A DNA stretch of 64,000 nt, from positions 1-64,000 of the forward strand of contig NZ_JAFKJN010000007.1 in assembly GCF_017305915.1 (NCBI RefSeq), written 5' to 3'. Positions within the stretch are counted from its first letter, which is position 1. Each line of letters begins with the position of its first letter. The position numbers were made by a program, and so were the translations under genes. The notes under the pieces are model-generated. The model saw only the letters and a program-made list of their open reading frames with translations, had not been told where the DNA came from and made no database searches. Shown one piece after another: positions 45,574-56,434 of this stretch. The stretch comes from Reyranella sp. (GTDB lineage: Bacteria > Pseudomonadota > Alphaproteobacteria > Reyranellales > Reyranellaceae).

Positions 45574-45747
45574 CTACTCGAGCTTCTTGTCGTCGACGGC
45601 GCGGCTTTCGCGTTCCTTGGCCTGCCGGTCGGCCTTCTTCTGTGCCTTGGTGCGGCCGAAGCGCAGGCGATTGGCCTCGGCCTCGCGGTCCCGCTCGGCG
45701 CGCGCCTTGTCCTTGCGGACTTTCCGGAGGTTGACGATTTCAGACAC
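45574..45747 (-). CDS. DUF4169 family protein
   Basis: A 57-residue highly charged protein: GTG start then SEIVNLRKVRKDKARAERD, NRLRFGRTKAQKKADRQAKE and a KKLE end. Sequence fits DUF4169, a short alphaproteobacterial family of helical, basic proteins with no known function. No upstream ATG exists in frame and the GTG gives the normal length. Lies alone on the minus strand between the composite repeat and asmA. Confidence 0.75.
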   Translation of the reverse strand: MSEIVNLRKVRKDKARAERDREAEANRLRFGRTKAQKKADRQAKERESRAVDDKKLE

Positions 45748-45815
45748 AGGATTCTGTATGCCGCCCGCGGCGGCGATGCGCTAGTCTTTCATCGACGCGA
45801 TCGAGGGAGAACCCG

Positions 45816-48800
45816 ATGACCACTTCCATGCGCCGGAAGCTCCTGATCGGCGCGGGCGCCGTGCTGGGCGTGCTGATCGTGGCGCTGCTGGTCGCGCCGG
45901 CGCTGATCGACGTCAACAAGTACAAGCCGCAGATCCTGGCCGAGGTGAAGAAGGCCACGGGCCGCGAGCTGGTGATCGACGGACCGCTGTCGCTGTCGCT
46001 CCTGCCGGTACCGACTGCAACCGTCGCGGGCGTGAAGTTCTTCAACGCGCCGGGCTCGAAGAACCCCAACATGGTCGAGGTCAAGTCGATCACGGTGAAG
46101 CCCGCGCTGTTCGCGCTGCTGGTCGGCAATATCGAGGTCGACGAGGTCACGCTGGTCGAGCCCAAGATCGTCCTCGAGATCAATGCCGAGGGCAAGCCGA
46201 ACTGGGAGTTCACGCCGTCGGTCGCCGAGGCCAAGCCCGCCGCGCCCAAGCCGAGCTCGCCGCGGCCCCTGTCGCTCGGCCGGCTGACGATCGAGAACGG
46301 CACGCTGATCTTCAGCGATTCCAAGGCGGGCCTCTCGGTCGTCGCCGAGAAGGCCGACATCACCGCCTCGGTCGGCTCGATCGACGGACCTTACGCGCTG
46401 GCCGGCAGCGCCACGGTCAACAACGCCCCGCTCAAGATCGATCTCAGCGTCGGCGCCAAGGGCAGCGACGGCATGCCGACCGCGCTGGCGCTCGAGGCGA
46501 ACGGCAAGCTCAGCCTCAAGGGCAAGATCAGCGAGCTCGGGCCCAACGCCAAGTTTTCGGGCACGGCGAGCGTGTCGGCCGAGTCGCTGACCGGCTTCAT
46601 CGCCACCCTGGTGAGCCTCGCCGGCCAGCCGGTGCCGCCTTTGCCGCCCTTGCTCGCCAGCAAGTTCAGCTTCGACGGCGCCGTCGAGCTGTCGCAGAGC
46701 CAGATCGCGGCGCGCGACTTCAAGATCGCGCTGGCCGGCGATGGCGGCTCGGGCTCGCTCAGCGTGACGCTGAAGCCGGCGCCGGCGATCGACGGCAAGC
46801 TCACGTTGCCCAAGATCGATCTCGATCGGGTGCTCGCCGGCCTGTCGGCGCCGCCCGCGCCGTCGGCGCCCGGCAAGCCTGCGCCGCCTGCGGCCCCCGC
46901 GACCGGCAGCGGCGCCAGCGTGCTCGACACGCTGACCGCCAAGCTGTCGCTCGAGGCGCCGGAGGTGATCTACAACAAGCAGCCGGTGCGCAACGTCGCC
47001 CTCGAGCTCGACGCCAAGGGCGGTGCCGTCGCGGTGCCTAAGCTCGATGCGACGCTGCCGGGCGACATGGTGCTGCAGGCGCGCTCGACGCTGGCGGGCG
47101 GGGCGGTGAACGGCGATTTCAGCCTGGTCGGCCCCAAGCTGCGCGAGACGCTGCAGTGGCTGGCGGTCGACGTGTCGCAGGTGCCGGCGAGCAAGCTGCA
47201 GAAGCTCAGCCTCAAGGGCCGGCTGGGCTCGAGCGGCGGCGCGGTGCAGGTGCGCGACGCAGCCTTCGAGCTCGACGACATCAGGGGCCGGGGCAGCGTG
47301 ACCGTCACCTTCTCGGTGCCGCTGTCGATCGTCACCCAGCTCGACATCGACACGGTCGATCTCGACTCCTTCATGGTCAAGCCGGCCGACGGCCAGAAGA
47401 AGCCGGCAGCGCCTGCTGCAACGCCGGCGCCGTCCAGCAGCGCCCGCGCGGCGGCCGGGCCGTCGGTCGGGCTGAAACTCAAGCTCGCCAAGGCGATCTA
47501 CAACAAGGAGACGATCGGCGGCATCGAGGTCGACCTCGCGATGAAGGGCCGCACCATCGACTTCCGCGACGTCAAGGTCTCGAACCTGGGCGGTGCGCGG
47601 CTGGCGATCCGCGGCACCGTCACCGACTACGACCAGCCGCTGCCGCGCTTCGACACGGCCTTCAACTTCGAGGCGCCCGAGATGGCGCGCGTGCTCAAGA
47701 TCGCCGGCGCCACCGCGCCGGACGGCATCGGTCCGGTGACGGCGCGCGGCGGCGTGTCCGGCACGGTCGAGGCGCTGACCTTCCGCGAGCTCGACCTCGC
47801 GGCCTCGGGCGAGAGCGCGCGCATCGACGGCACGCTCACCATGCCGGGCGCGGCCAAGGGGCAGGCCTCGACGATCGGCTACAAGGGCAAGGTCACGGCC
47901 AAGGGCCAGACCATCGAGGGCACGGTCGAGGCCAAGGTCGCCGACCGGCCGTACGTCTCGGCCGACCTGCACACCACCACGCTCGACCTCGACAAGCTCG
48001 GCAGCGCGCCGGCCCCGGCGGCGCCACGCGGCCGCCCGGCGGCGGCGGCACCCGGGCAGATGGCGACGCAGACGATCGACACCGGGCCGCTGCGCGCCTT
48101 CGACGCTTCGTTCAAGCTTGCCGCCGGCACGCTGATCAGCTCGCCGCTCAGGCTCGGCAACGCCGACATCGCGGTGACCCTGAAGGACGGCCTGCTCACC
48201 CTGCAGCACCTGAAGGGCGGGCTGTATGGCGGCGCGGTCGATCTCTCGGGCACCATCGACGGCCGCAAGCCCGCGGTCGCCATCGACTTCAAGGGCAGCG
48301 CCACCGGCATCAATCTCGGCGAGATGCTGCGCGCCACCTCGGGCACCAACGTGTTCGGCGGCCAGGTGAAGGTGACCGTCGACGGCCGGCTCGACGCGAC
48401 CGGCATCGCGCTGACGGGTGCCGGCAGCACGCGCGAGCAGATCCGCGGCTCGATGGTCGGCGGCGCGCAACTGGGCGGCCATGTCTTCGTCGGCGCCGAC
48501 AAGGCGCTGATCGCGCTGGGCTCGGGCGCGGCGGGCGCGGTCGGCGGCGTGATCGACAACACCCTGGGCAACGTGCTGGGCGTGGTCGGCCAGCGCGGCA
48601 TCGCCACCAACCTGCTGACCGCCGCCTCGGTCGTGCTGAACCGGTTCGTCAACCGCAACAACCCGATCTCGGGCCATCTCGACATCGCCGGGGGCCTGCT
48701 GACCGACAAGGGGCTGGCGATCGCGGGCGACCGCGCCACGGCGAACATCCACACGCGCACCAGCCTGGTCGCCTCGACCACCGACACCACGGTCAACCTG

Positions 48801-49034
48801 ATGATCGCCGAGGACCCCTCGGCGCCCTATCTCGTCGCCACGGTGCGCGGGCCGCTCTCCAGCCCGAGCTACGGCGTGAGCCGCGGCAGCGCCAAGGATC
48901 CGCCGGGCGTGGTCAACACGCTCACCAACCAGGTGCCCAGCATCATTCCCGGGATTCCGGGGCTCGGTGGTGGCGGCGGCGGCCAGCGCTCGCCGATCCC
49001 CAACATTCCCATCCCCAACATCTTCGGACGCTGA
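45816..49034 (+). CDS. AsmA family protein
   Basis: A 1072-residue protein with an N-terminal membrane anchor (residues about 8-28) and the AsmA domain (INVNKYKPQILAEVKKATGRELVIDGPLSLSL-type opening, here split across residues 33-65). Long beta-strand repeats follow, with Ala/Pro-rich linkers (APSAPGKPAPPAAPATG, PAAPAATPAPSSSARAAAG) and a glycine-proline C-terminus. AsmA-like proteins form periplasmic bridges for phospholipid transport. The final residues (PGLGGGGGGQRSPIPNIPIP) are low complexity. Confidence 0.92.
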   Translation: MTTSMRRKLLIGAGAVLGVLIVALLVAPALIDVNKYKPQILAEVKKATGRELVIDGPLSLSLLPVPTATVAGVKFFNAPGSKNPNMVEVKSITVKPALFALLVGNIEVDEVTLVEPKIVLEINAEGKPNWEFTPSVAEAKPAAPKPSSPRPLSLGRLTIENGTLIFSDSKAGLSVVAEKADITASVGSIDGPYALAGSATVNNAPLKIDLSVGAKGSDGMPTALALEANGKLSLKGKISELGPNAKFSGTASVSAESLTGFIATLVSLAGQPVPPLPPLLASKFSFDGAVELSQSQIAARDFKIALAGDGGSGSLSVTLKPAPAIDGKLTLPKIDLDRVLAGLSAPPAPSAPGKPAPPAAPATGSGASVLDTLTAKLSLEAPEVIYNKQPVRNVALELDAKGGAVAVPKLDATLPGDMVLQARSTLAGGAVNGDFSLVGPKLRETLQWLAVDVSQVPASKLQKLSLKGRLGSSGGAVQVRDAAFELDDIRGRGSVTVTFSVPLSIVTQLDIDTVDLDSFMVKPADGQKKPAAPAATPAPSSSARAAAGPSVGLKLKLAKAIYNKETIGGIEVDLAMKGRTIDFRDVKVSNLGGARLAIRGTVTDYDQPLPRFDTAFNFEAPEMARVLKIAGATAPDGIGPVTARGGVSGTVEALTFRELDLAASGESARIDGTLTMPGAAKGQASTIGYKGKVTAKGQTIEGTVEAKVADRPYVSADLHTTTLDLDKLGSAPAPAAPRGRPAAAAPGQMATQTIDTGPLRAFDASFKLAAGTLISSPLRLGNADIAVTLKDGLLTLQHLKGGLYGGAVDLSGTIDGRKPAVAIDFKGSATGINLGEMLRATSGTNVFGGQVKVTVDGRLDATGIALTGAGSTREQIRGSMVGGAQLGGHVFVGADKALIALGSGAAGAVGGVIDNTLGNVLGVVGQRGIATNLLTAASVVLNRFVNRNNPISGHLDIAGGLLTDKGLAIAGDRATANIHTRTSLVASTTDTTVNLMIAEDPSAPYLVATVRGPLSSPSYGVSRGSAKDPPGVVNTLTNQVPSIIPGIPGLGGGGGGQRSPIPNIPIPNIFGR

Positions 49035-49864
49035 TGCTCGAAAAATTGAAAGACGCGCTCAGGGCGAGATTCGGAACCGCGCCCGATCTCGATGACGCGC
49101 CCAGGAATGTCGACGTGCTGGCCGAAATGGCCAACCGCCGCGTGATCCGCCGCTACACCGACCAGCCGGTCGACCCGGCGCTGCTCGACACGCTGTGCGC
49201 CGTCGCGTTGTCGGCGCCCAGCAAGTCGGACCTGCAGCAGGGCGACATCGTGATCGTTTCGGACAAGGGACAGCGCGAGAAGCTCGAGGCTCTCCTGCCC
49301 GACAATCCCTGGGTGAAGGCCGCGCCGGTATTCCTGGTGTTCTGCGGCAACAACCGCCGCCATCGCCTGCTGTTCGACTGGCGCAAGAGGCCGTTCGTGA
49401 ACGACTATCTCGACCCCTTCTTCAATGCTGCGGTCGATGCCGGCATCGTGCTGGCGACTTTCATCGCCGCCGCCGACCGGGTCGGGCTGGGGACCTGCCC
49501 GATCAGCGCCATCCGCAACCACGCCCAGCAGGTGTCGGACATCCTGTCGCTGCCGGACCATGTTTTCCCCGTCGCGGCGCTGGGTGCCGGCTGGCCGTCC
49601 TTCCCGGGGGTGATGAGCCCGCGGCTGGGGCTCGACGTCTCGATTCACCGCGACCGCTACGACGAGACGGGGCTCGAGGAGAAGATTGCAGCCTACGACA
49701 AACGCCGCGAGGCGGTGCAGCCCTATCGCACTCAGCGCTACACCGACCGGTTCGGCGCGAGCCCCGAATACGGTTGGTCGGAGGACAAGGCCCGGCAATA
49801 TTCGGTGCCCGAACGGGCCGATTTCGGCGCTTTCGTGCGCCGCAAGGGCTTCAAGCTCGACTGA
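49034..49864 (+). CDS. Nitroreductase family protein
   Basis: A 276-residue FMN protein. VIRRYTDQPVDPALLDTLCAVALSAPSKSDLQ is the family's cofactor-binding opening (residues about 34-66) and VGLGTCPISAIRNHAQQV the later phosphate-binding segment. The C-terminal extension (PEYGWSEDKARQYSVPERADFGAF) is typical of a larger group. Substrate unknown. ATG overlaps the asmA stop by 1 nt (TGATG). Confidence 0.88.
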   Translation: MLEKLKDALRARFGTAPDLDDAPRNVDVLAEMANRRVIRRYTDQPVDPALLDTLCAVALSAPSKSDLQQGDIVIVSDKGQREKLEALLPDNPWVKAAPVFLVFCGNNRRHRLLFDWRKRPFVNDYLDPFFNAAVDAGIVLATFIAAADRVGLGTCPISAIRNHAQQVSDILSLPDHVFPVAALGAGWPSFPGVMSPRLGLDVSIHRDRYDETGLEEKIAAYDKRREAVQPYRTQRYTDRFGASPEYGWSEDKARQYSVPERADFGAFVRRKGFKLD

Positions 49865-50081
49865 TCTTCCGCTTGGCCTGTTTCAGGACATAGACGCGCA
49901 GCGTGCTCGAGAGGTTGCCACGACCGCCTTTCGGGCTGCCGCGCGCCTTGTCGACTTCGGTCACCAGGGCATTGAGCGACAGGGTGCGGGCCTTGGCGAT
50001 GGCCGCGAGCTCCTGCCAGAACTCGTCCTCCAGCGAAATGCTCGTCTGATGACCATGGATGGTGATCGAGCGTTTACGCAT
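49851..50081 (-). CDS. Ribbon-helix-helix domain protein
   Basis: A 76-residue protein with MRKRSITIHGHQTSISLEDEFW opening as the beta strand and first helix of a RHH_4-type fold, and LAAIAKARTLSLNALVTEVDKAR as the second helix. Probably a DNA-binding dimer. The gene overlaps the nitroreductase 3' end by 14 nt in a convergent manner, and its promoter lies upstream of typA. Possible target: typA or an unlinked gene. Confidence 0.8.
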   Translation of the reverse strand: MRKRSITIHGHQTSISLEDEFWQELAAIAKARTLSLNALVTEVDKARGSPKGGRGNLSSTLRVYVLKQAKRKISRA

Positions 50082-50197
50082 GCGAGGATTGTGACAGCGG
50101 CAAGAAGCCTGCTCAACCTGCCTTGCCGGTGTCACAGCGCCTGCGTATATACCCGCGCAAACACAGCCCCCTTTTCCCCCGGAAACCGATCCCCCGA

Positions 50198-52039
50198 ATG
50201 GACATCCGCAACGTCGCGATCATCGCGCACGTCGACCATGGCAAGACGACGCTCGTGGACTGCCTGCTCAAGCAGAGCGGCACCTTCCGAGACAACCAGC
50301 AGGTCGCCGAGCGCGCGATGGATTCCAACGACCTCGAACGCGAACGAGGCATCACCATCCTGGCCAAGGCGACCTCGGTCGTCTGGAAGGGCACCCGCGT
50401 CAACATCGTCGACACGCCGGGCCACGCCGACTTCGGCGGCGAGGTCGAGCGCATCCTGTCGATGGTCGACGGCGTGGTCCTGCTGGTCGACGCGGCCGAA
50501 GGCCCGCTGCCGCAGACCAAGTTCGTGCTCGGCAAGGCCTTGCGTCTCGGTCTCAAGCCGATCGTGCTGATCAACAAGGTCGACCGCTCCGACGCCCGTC
50601 CGCACCAGGTGCATGACGAGGTGTTCGACCTGTTCTCGGCGCTCGACGCCAGTGACGAGCAGCTCGACTTCCCGACCCTGTTCGCCTCGGCCCGCCAGGG
50701 CTGGGCCGCGAAACAGCTCGAGGCCGAGCACAAGGACATGGAGCCGCTGTTCGACCTGATCCTGCGCCACGTGCCGGCGCCCAAGGTCGACAGCGACCCG
50801 CAGTTCCGCATGCTGGTGACGACGCTGGAAGCCGATCCGTTCCTCGGCCGCATCCTGACCGGCCGCATCCAGTCGGGCTCCATCAAGCCCAACACGATGC
50901 TCCGGGCCATCAGCGGCCATGGCGACAGCAAGGGCGAGAAGATCGAGGAGACCCGGGTCACCAAGCTGCTGGCCTTCCGCGGCCTCGAGCGCCAGCCGAT
51001 CGAGCAGGCCGAGGCGGGCGACATCGTCGCCATCGCCGGCTTCAAGACCGCGACCGTCGCCGACACCCTGGGCGACCTCACGATTGAGACGGCGCTGCCG
51101 GCCCAGCCGGTCGATCCGCCGACGCTCGCCATGAACTTCATGGTCAACGACAGCCCGCTCGCCGGCCGCGAAGGCGACAAGGTCACCACCCGCATGATCC
51201 GCGCCCGCCTGATGCGCGAGGCCGAGGGCAACGTCGCGATCCGCGTGCGCGACACCGAGAACGCCGATTCCTACGAGGTCGCCGGTCGCGGCGAGCTTCA
51301 GCTCGGCGTGCTGATCGAGACCATGCGCCGCGAGGGCTTCGAGCTGGCCGTCGGCCGCCCGAGGGTTCTGTTCCAGACCGACCCGCAGACCGGCCAGCGG
51401 CTGGAGCCGATCGAGGAGGTCGTGATCGACGTCGACGACGCCTACACCGGCACCGTGGTCGAGCAGATCTCGCTGCGCAAGGGCGAGCTGCAGGACATGC
51501 GCCCGTCCGGCGCCGGCAAGACCCGCCTGGTGTTCTACGCCCCGTCGCGCGGCCTGATCGGCTACCACGGTGAGTTTCTCACCGATACCCGAGGCACCGG
51601 CGTCATGAACCGGATCTTCCACGAATACGGACCCTTTCGCGGGCCGATCCAGGGCCGCCGCAACGGCGCCCTGATCTCCAACGCCGAGGGCGTCTCGGTC
51701 GCCTACGCGATGTGGAACCTCGAGGACCGCGGCCCGATGTTCATCGATCCCGGTGTGGCGGTGTACCAGGGCATGCTGATCGGCGAGCACTCCCGAGGCA
51801 ACGACCTCGACGTCAACGTGCTGAAGGGAAAGCAGCTCACCAACATCCGTGCCGCCGGCAAGGACGAGGCGGTGCGGCTGACTCCGCCGCGGAAAATGAC
51901 TTTGGAGCAGGCGATCGCCTACATCGAAGACGACGAGCTCGTCGAAGTGACACCAAAGTCGATTAGGCTGCGCAAGCGCTTCCTCGAACCCGAGGACCGC
52001 AAGCGCGCCAGGAAGCAGGCCGCCCAGGCGGCCGAGTAG
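50198..52039 (+). CDS. typA: Translational GTPase TypA/BipA
   Basis: A 613-residue ribosome-binding GTPase. G1 [12 protein letters not shown] near residue 10, G2 RGITI, G3 [12 protein letters not shown]4 NKVD, then EF-G-like domains III and V and the BipA-specific C-terminal domain ([46 protein letters not shown]). Promotes 50S assembly and growth at low temperature or under stress. The ATG at 50198 (MDIRNVAII) is the usual start. Confidence 0.96.
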   Translation: MDIRNVAIIAHVDHGKTTLVDCLLKQSGTFRDNQQVAERAMDSNDLERERGITILAKATSVVWKGTRVNIVDTPGHADFGGEVERILSMVDGVVLLVDAAEGPLPQTKFVLGKALRLGLKPIVLINKVDRSDARPHQVHDEVFDLFSALDASDEQLDFPTLFASARQGWAAKQLEAEHKDMEPLFDLILRHVPAPKVDSDPQFRMLVTTLEADPFLGRILTGRIQSGSIKPNTMLRAISGHGDSKGEKIEETRVTKLLAFRGLERQPIEQAEAGDIVAIAGFKTATVADTLGDLTIETALPAQPVDPPTLAMNFMVNDSPLAGREGDKVTTRMIRARLMREAEGNVAIRVRDTENADSYEVAGRGELQLGVLIETMRREGFELAVGRPRVLFQTDPQTGQRLEPIEEVVIDVDDAYTGTVVEQISLRKGELQDMRPSGAGKTRLVFYAPSRGLIGYHGEFLTDTRGTGVMNRIFHEYGPFRGPIQGRRNGALISNAEGVSVAYAMWNLEDRGPMFIDPGVAVYQGMLIGEHSRGNDLDVNVLKGKQLTNIRAAGKDEAVRLTPPRKMTLEQAIAYIEDDELVEVTPKSIRLRKRFLEPEDRKRARKQAAQAAE

Positions 52040-52058
52040 TAGCAACAGAGGATAAGCG

Positions 52059-52463
52059 TTGAAGAACAAGGATACCTTCACCGACCGGTTGGAAGCCCAG
52101 GCCAAGGCCAAGCAGGCGCTTCTCGATAAGGCCAAGCAGAAGAATCCGACGAACGACCCCGAGTTCGCCGCCCGCCAGGAGGCGCGGCTCGAAGCCGCCC
52201 GCCTCCGCGAAGAGAAGGAAGCGGAGCGCCGCCGTGCCGTGCAGGAGGAGCGTGAGCGCGTCCGCGCCGAGCGCGCCGCCATCGCGGCCGCCAAAGCGGC
52301 GGAAGCCGCCCGCAAGGCCGAGGAGGCCCGCCTCGCCGCCGAACAGGCCCGCAAGGATGCCGAGGAGCGCGCCCGCCGCGCCATCCGTACGGCGCCGAAG
52401 CCGGTCCAGCTCGGTCTCAAGGACCTCAAGGCCGCCCTCGAAGCCCGCACCGGCGGGAAGTGA
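52059..52463 (+). CDS. DUF6481-like coiled-coil protein
   Basis: A 134-residue, Ala/Glu/Arg-rich helical protein: NKDTFTDRLEAQAKAKQALLDKAK opening and long heptad-like stretches (RAAIAAAKAAEAARKAEEARLAAEQ region). Matches the small alphaproteobacterial DUF6481 type. TTG is the likely start at 52059, after GAGGATAAG. Lies 19 bp behind typA and probably shares its transcript. Function unknown. Confidence 0.75.
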   Translation: MKNKDTFTDRLEAQAKAKQALLDKAKQKNPTNDPEFAARQEARLEAARLREEKEAERRRAVQEERERVRAERAAIAAAKAAEAARKAEEARLAAEQARKDAEERARRAIRTAPKPVQLGLKDLKAALEARTGGK

Positions 52464-52475
52464 CGGCCCTCGGCC

Positions 52476-52539
52476 GTCATCCCGAGCATTTGCGAGGGAT
52501 CTCTGGTCGTAAAAGATCCTCCGCTTCGCTCAGGATGAC
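52476..52539. repeat. GTCATCCCGAGC-family palindrome, copy 2
   Basis: Arms GTCATCCCGAGCATTTGCGA and the partly matching GCTTCGCTCAGGATGAC, with a mutated centre. The right arm contains the last two Ser codons and the TGA stop of the VOC gene, so the gene terminates inside the repeat. Confidence 0.8.
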
Positions 52540-53213
52540 AGCGGGCCGGTCAGGCTGGCGCGCTGGCTGACCTCGATGTGGTTGCCGTCGGGATCGCAGA
52601 CGAAGGCGTAGCGCACCGTCTCGCCCAGCACGCGCACGTCGCCGCTCGGCGTGCCGCCGCGGGCGACGATGCCCGCGACTTCACGGATACAGTCGAACAC
52701 CTGCACCGTCGTGTAACGGTAACCCGGGCCGCGCCACTGCGTGCCGCGCGGCTCGACCTTGCCCTGCTCGGCGATCACGACCAGGGAATCGCCGCAGCGA
52801 TAGCGGCCCTCGCCGACCCGCTCGTACTGCATCGCCTCGGTCCAGAACCGGTCGTGCGCCCTGGGATCGTTGACACGCAGCAGGATCGCGATGCCCTCGA
52901 CCCCGTCATGACCCTTCGGGACCAGCGTCACCCTGTTGCCGTCGGGATCGGCCAGCGCCTGCGGCGCCGCCAGCCCCTCGCGCGCGATCTGCAGCCCGAC
53001 GATGCCCGAGGGCGCGACCGCCGGCAGGGGATCGCGGGCGTGGTTCATCTTCAGGATCGAGCCGTTCATGTGATGGCGGTGCTGCTGCACCCCGCCGCCG
53101 ACCTTGCCCATGTGGTCGTAGGGCAGGCCGACCGCCTGCTGCCAGAAGGCCAGCTGCTCGTCGCGCCGGTTGGAGAACAGGCCGACATCGAGGTGGGGCT
53201 TGGCCAGCTTCAT
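52530..53213 (-). CDS. VOC (glyoxalase/dioxygenase) family protein
   Basis: A 227-residue two-module vicinal-oxygen-chelate protein. Module 1 starts HLDVGLFSNRRDEQLAFWQQAVGLPY, with DPDGNRVTLV closing; module 2 repeats it (LLRVNDPRAHDRFWTEAM then CDPDGNHIEV). Metal-binding residues are plausible as His/Glu at the module ends. Function unknown: glyoxalase-like or dioxygenase-like. The upstream sequence has no clear Shine-Dalgarno. Its last codons come from the flanking palindromic repeat. Confidence 0.88.
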   Translation of the reverse strand: MKLAKPHLDVGLFSNRRDEQLAFWQQAVGLPYDHMGKVGGGVQQHRHHMNGSILKMNHARDPLPAVAPSGIVGLQIAREGLAAPQALADPDGNRVTLVPKGHDGVEGIAILLRVNDPRAHDRFWTEAMQYERVGEGRYRCGDSLVVIAEQGKVEPRGTQWRGPGYRYTTVQVFDCIREVAGIVARGGTPSGDVRVLGETVRYAFVCDPDGNHIEVSQRASLTGPLSS

Positions 53214-53223
53214 GTGGATAACG

Positions 53224-53239
53224 TGTAACTGTAGTTACA
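53224..53239. promoter_or_regulatory. Palindromic operator-like site upstream of the VOC gene
   Basis: TGTAACTGTAGTTACA: 7-bp arms with a 2-nt centre, perfect symmetry, 10 bp upstream of the VOC gene's ATG, in an AT-rich patch with ATACAAAGCACGACACG. It looks like a TetR- or GntR-type operator but no regulator is adjacent. The ATG itself overlaps a DnaA-box-like TGTGGATAA. Confidence 0.55.
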
Positions 53240-53354
53240 AAACATACAAAGCACGACACGACTCCGACACAGCTGTGTTGCTACATGACCCTCGGGTAAG
53301 AGGCGCTGGCGGGTGGGGACCTGGGCCGGCACACAACTTGGGAAGGGGTTCGCC

Positions 53355-53897
53355 ATGATTCGTGCGATCATTGGCACGGTTTCCGTGCTTGCCGGCTTTG
53401 CCGTTCTCGAACAGTCGGTCGACGCCAGCACCGGTCTCGCGGGCTCGTGCAAGGCGACGCAGGCCTATGCCCTGCTGCAGCCGGGCCAGCCGCTCGAGGT
53501 GCGCGCCACGCCGACGCCGGAAGGCGTCGTGATCGGCTCGATCGCCACCCGCGACATGAGCCGCGAGGTCTCGACCTCCAATGTCACCCTGATCGGCAGC
53601 CAGGCCGGCTGGGCGCGGATCGCGCTGGGCGGCGCCGACTACACCGCGGTCGACGGCAAGCCGAAGGTCGGCTGGGTGCCGGCCGATGCGCTGGCGGTCA
53701 GCTCCAAGCTCGACGGCGACGTCACCATGTTCACCAAGCCCGGCCTGCTCGGCGCGCCGATCGGCCAGATCAAGGGCGAGGATTTTCAGTTCCGCGTGCT
53801 GGGCTGCCGCGGCGAGTGGCTGCAGGTGATCAACGCCGAGAAGGGCAACGTCTGGATCGACCGCTGGTGCGCCAAGGAAGAGGGCTGCCGCGGGTAA
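53355..53897 (+). CDS. SH3 domain-containing protein, probably exported
   Basis: A 180-residue protein with an N-terminal hydrophobic segment (MIRAIIGTVSVLAGFAVLEQSVDA) and two bacterial-SH3-like stretches: YALLQPGQPLEVRATPTPEGVVIGSIATRD and FTKPGLLGAPIGQIKGEDFQFRVLGCRGEWLQVINAEKGNVWIDRW in pieces. Such proteins bind cell-wall peptides or simply scaffold. Cysteines at 32, 160s and the end could form disulfides. ATG 53355 follows a GGGAAGGGG site. Confidence 0.82.
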   Translation: MIRAIIGTVSVLAGFAVLEQSVDASTGLAGSCKATQAYALLQPGQPLEVRATPTPEGVVIGSIATRDMSREVSTSNVTLIGSQAGWARIALGGADYTAVDGKPKVGWVPADALAVSSKLDGDVTMFTKPGLLGAPIGQIKGEDFQFRVLGCRGEWLQVINAEKGNVWIDRWCAKEEGCRG

Positions 53898-53899
53898 TT

Positions 53900-53963
53900 G
53901 TCATTCCGAGCGCAGCGAGGAATCTTTCTGACCCAATAGAAGATCCCTCGCTTCGCTCGGGAC
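53900..53963. repeat. GTCATCCCGAGC-family palindrome, copy 3
   Basis: Arms GTCATTCCGAGCGCAGCGAG and CTCGCTTCGCTCGGGAC with a mutated centre. Lies behind the SH3-protein gene, followed by a terminator hairpin. A further fragment of this family, CCGCTCGGGATGAC, is at 55763-55776 next to sspB. Confidence 0.8.
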
Positions 53964-54030
53964 AAGGTTCGGGAAGCGGCCGGTTCGCTCTTCTGGGAAT
54001 TGGGCGAAGCGGCTGTAGGACAGCAACGGG

Positions 54031-54060
54031 CCGGGAGGGCAACCTCCCGGCCTTCCCTTT

Positions 54061-54061
<1 letters not shown>
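54031..54061 (+). terminator. Rho-independent terminator
   Basis: CCGGGAGG (54031-54038) pairs with CCTCCCGG (54043-54050) across a GCAA loop and is followed by CCTTCCCTTTT. In the plus direction it would end transcripts from the SH3-protein gene; it touches the stop codon of the minus-strand fumarase gene, so it may also stop read-through from that side only weakly. Confidence 0.75.
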
Positions 54062-55677
<1,616 letters not shown>

Positions 55678-55779
55678 GGCTTCTCCTGGCGGGGAAGCGC
55701 CCTAAAACCGCAAATTACGCGGCACGTCCAGCGTTATTGCCCGAGGCGGAAAGGACGGCACCGCTCGGGATGACAGGCG

Positions 55780-56343
55780 CTACTTCTTTCGGAAGCTATC
55801 GAGCTTGACGATCTTGGAGGCGGGATCGTCGGTCTTCTCCGGCGTCTCCGCCGGCTTGGTGTCGGCGTCGGCCTTGGCTTCGCCGGCCCCCGGGTTGGCG
55901 GGGGCGCCGAGCGACGGGCGCTTCTCCGGGGCCGGCAGCGGCGTCGCGGCGGCCGGCGCCGCGGGCTTCTCGGCGGGCAGCGCCGCCTTGTCCTTGCGGT
56001 CGAACTGCAGGCCGAAGCGCACCGACGGGTCGACGAACGCCGACAGCGCGGCGAACGGCACCTTTATGCGCTCCTGCTGCTTGTTGAAGCTCACCGTCAC
56101 CTCGAAGAACTCGTCGGTGAGGATCAGGTCCCAGTACTGGTGCTGCAGGACGATGGTCATCTCGTCCGGGTACTTGGCGCGCAGATAGTCCGGCAGCTTC
56201 ACGCCGGGATCGGTGCTGCGGAACGAGATGTAGAAATGGTGCGAGCCAGGCAGGCCCTTGTCCGCGACCTGGCGCAATACGCGTCGCACGACGCCGCGCA
56301 GCGCATCGTCGACAAGAGCGTCGTAGTGGAAGCGGTCGTTCAT
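55780..56343 (-). CDS. sspB: ClpXP adaptor SspB, alpha type
   Basis: A 187-residue SspB-alpha homologue. N-terminal MNDRFHYDALVDDALRGVVRRVL, the substrate-binding domain (residues about 1-115, HHFYISFRSTDPGVKLPDYL), then a Pro/Ala/Glu-rich linker and a C-terminal ClpX-binding tail KIVKLDSFRKK. It tethers ssrA-tagged proteins to ClpXP. The tmRNA gene that writes the tag lies immediately upstream on the same strand, a suggestive linkage. ATG 56343 is chosen over a longer reading. Confidence 0.92.
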   Translation of the reverse strand: MNDRFHYDALVDDALRGVVRRVLRQVADKGLPGSHHFYISFRSTDPGVKLPDYLRAKYPDEMTIVLQHQYWDLILTDEFFEVTVSFNKQQERIKVPFAALSAFVDPSVRFGLQFDRKDKAALPAEKPAAPAAATPLPAPEKRPSLGAPANPGAGEAKADADTKPAETPEKTDDPASKIVKLDSFRKK

Positions 56344-56434
56344 GAACGGGCGGAACCTTGGCAAAAAGCATCGACCCGCCATGGGGGAGAGTCAACGCGG
56401 CAATAGCCGTGAATGCACCGAAAGGAAAGGAAGG

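Noticed and set aside
45789..48752. A 987-codon minus-strand frame opposite asmA
   Set aside because: Arg/Ala-rich sequence without motifs; typical antisense shadow of a high-GC coding region.
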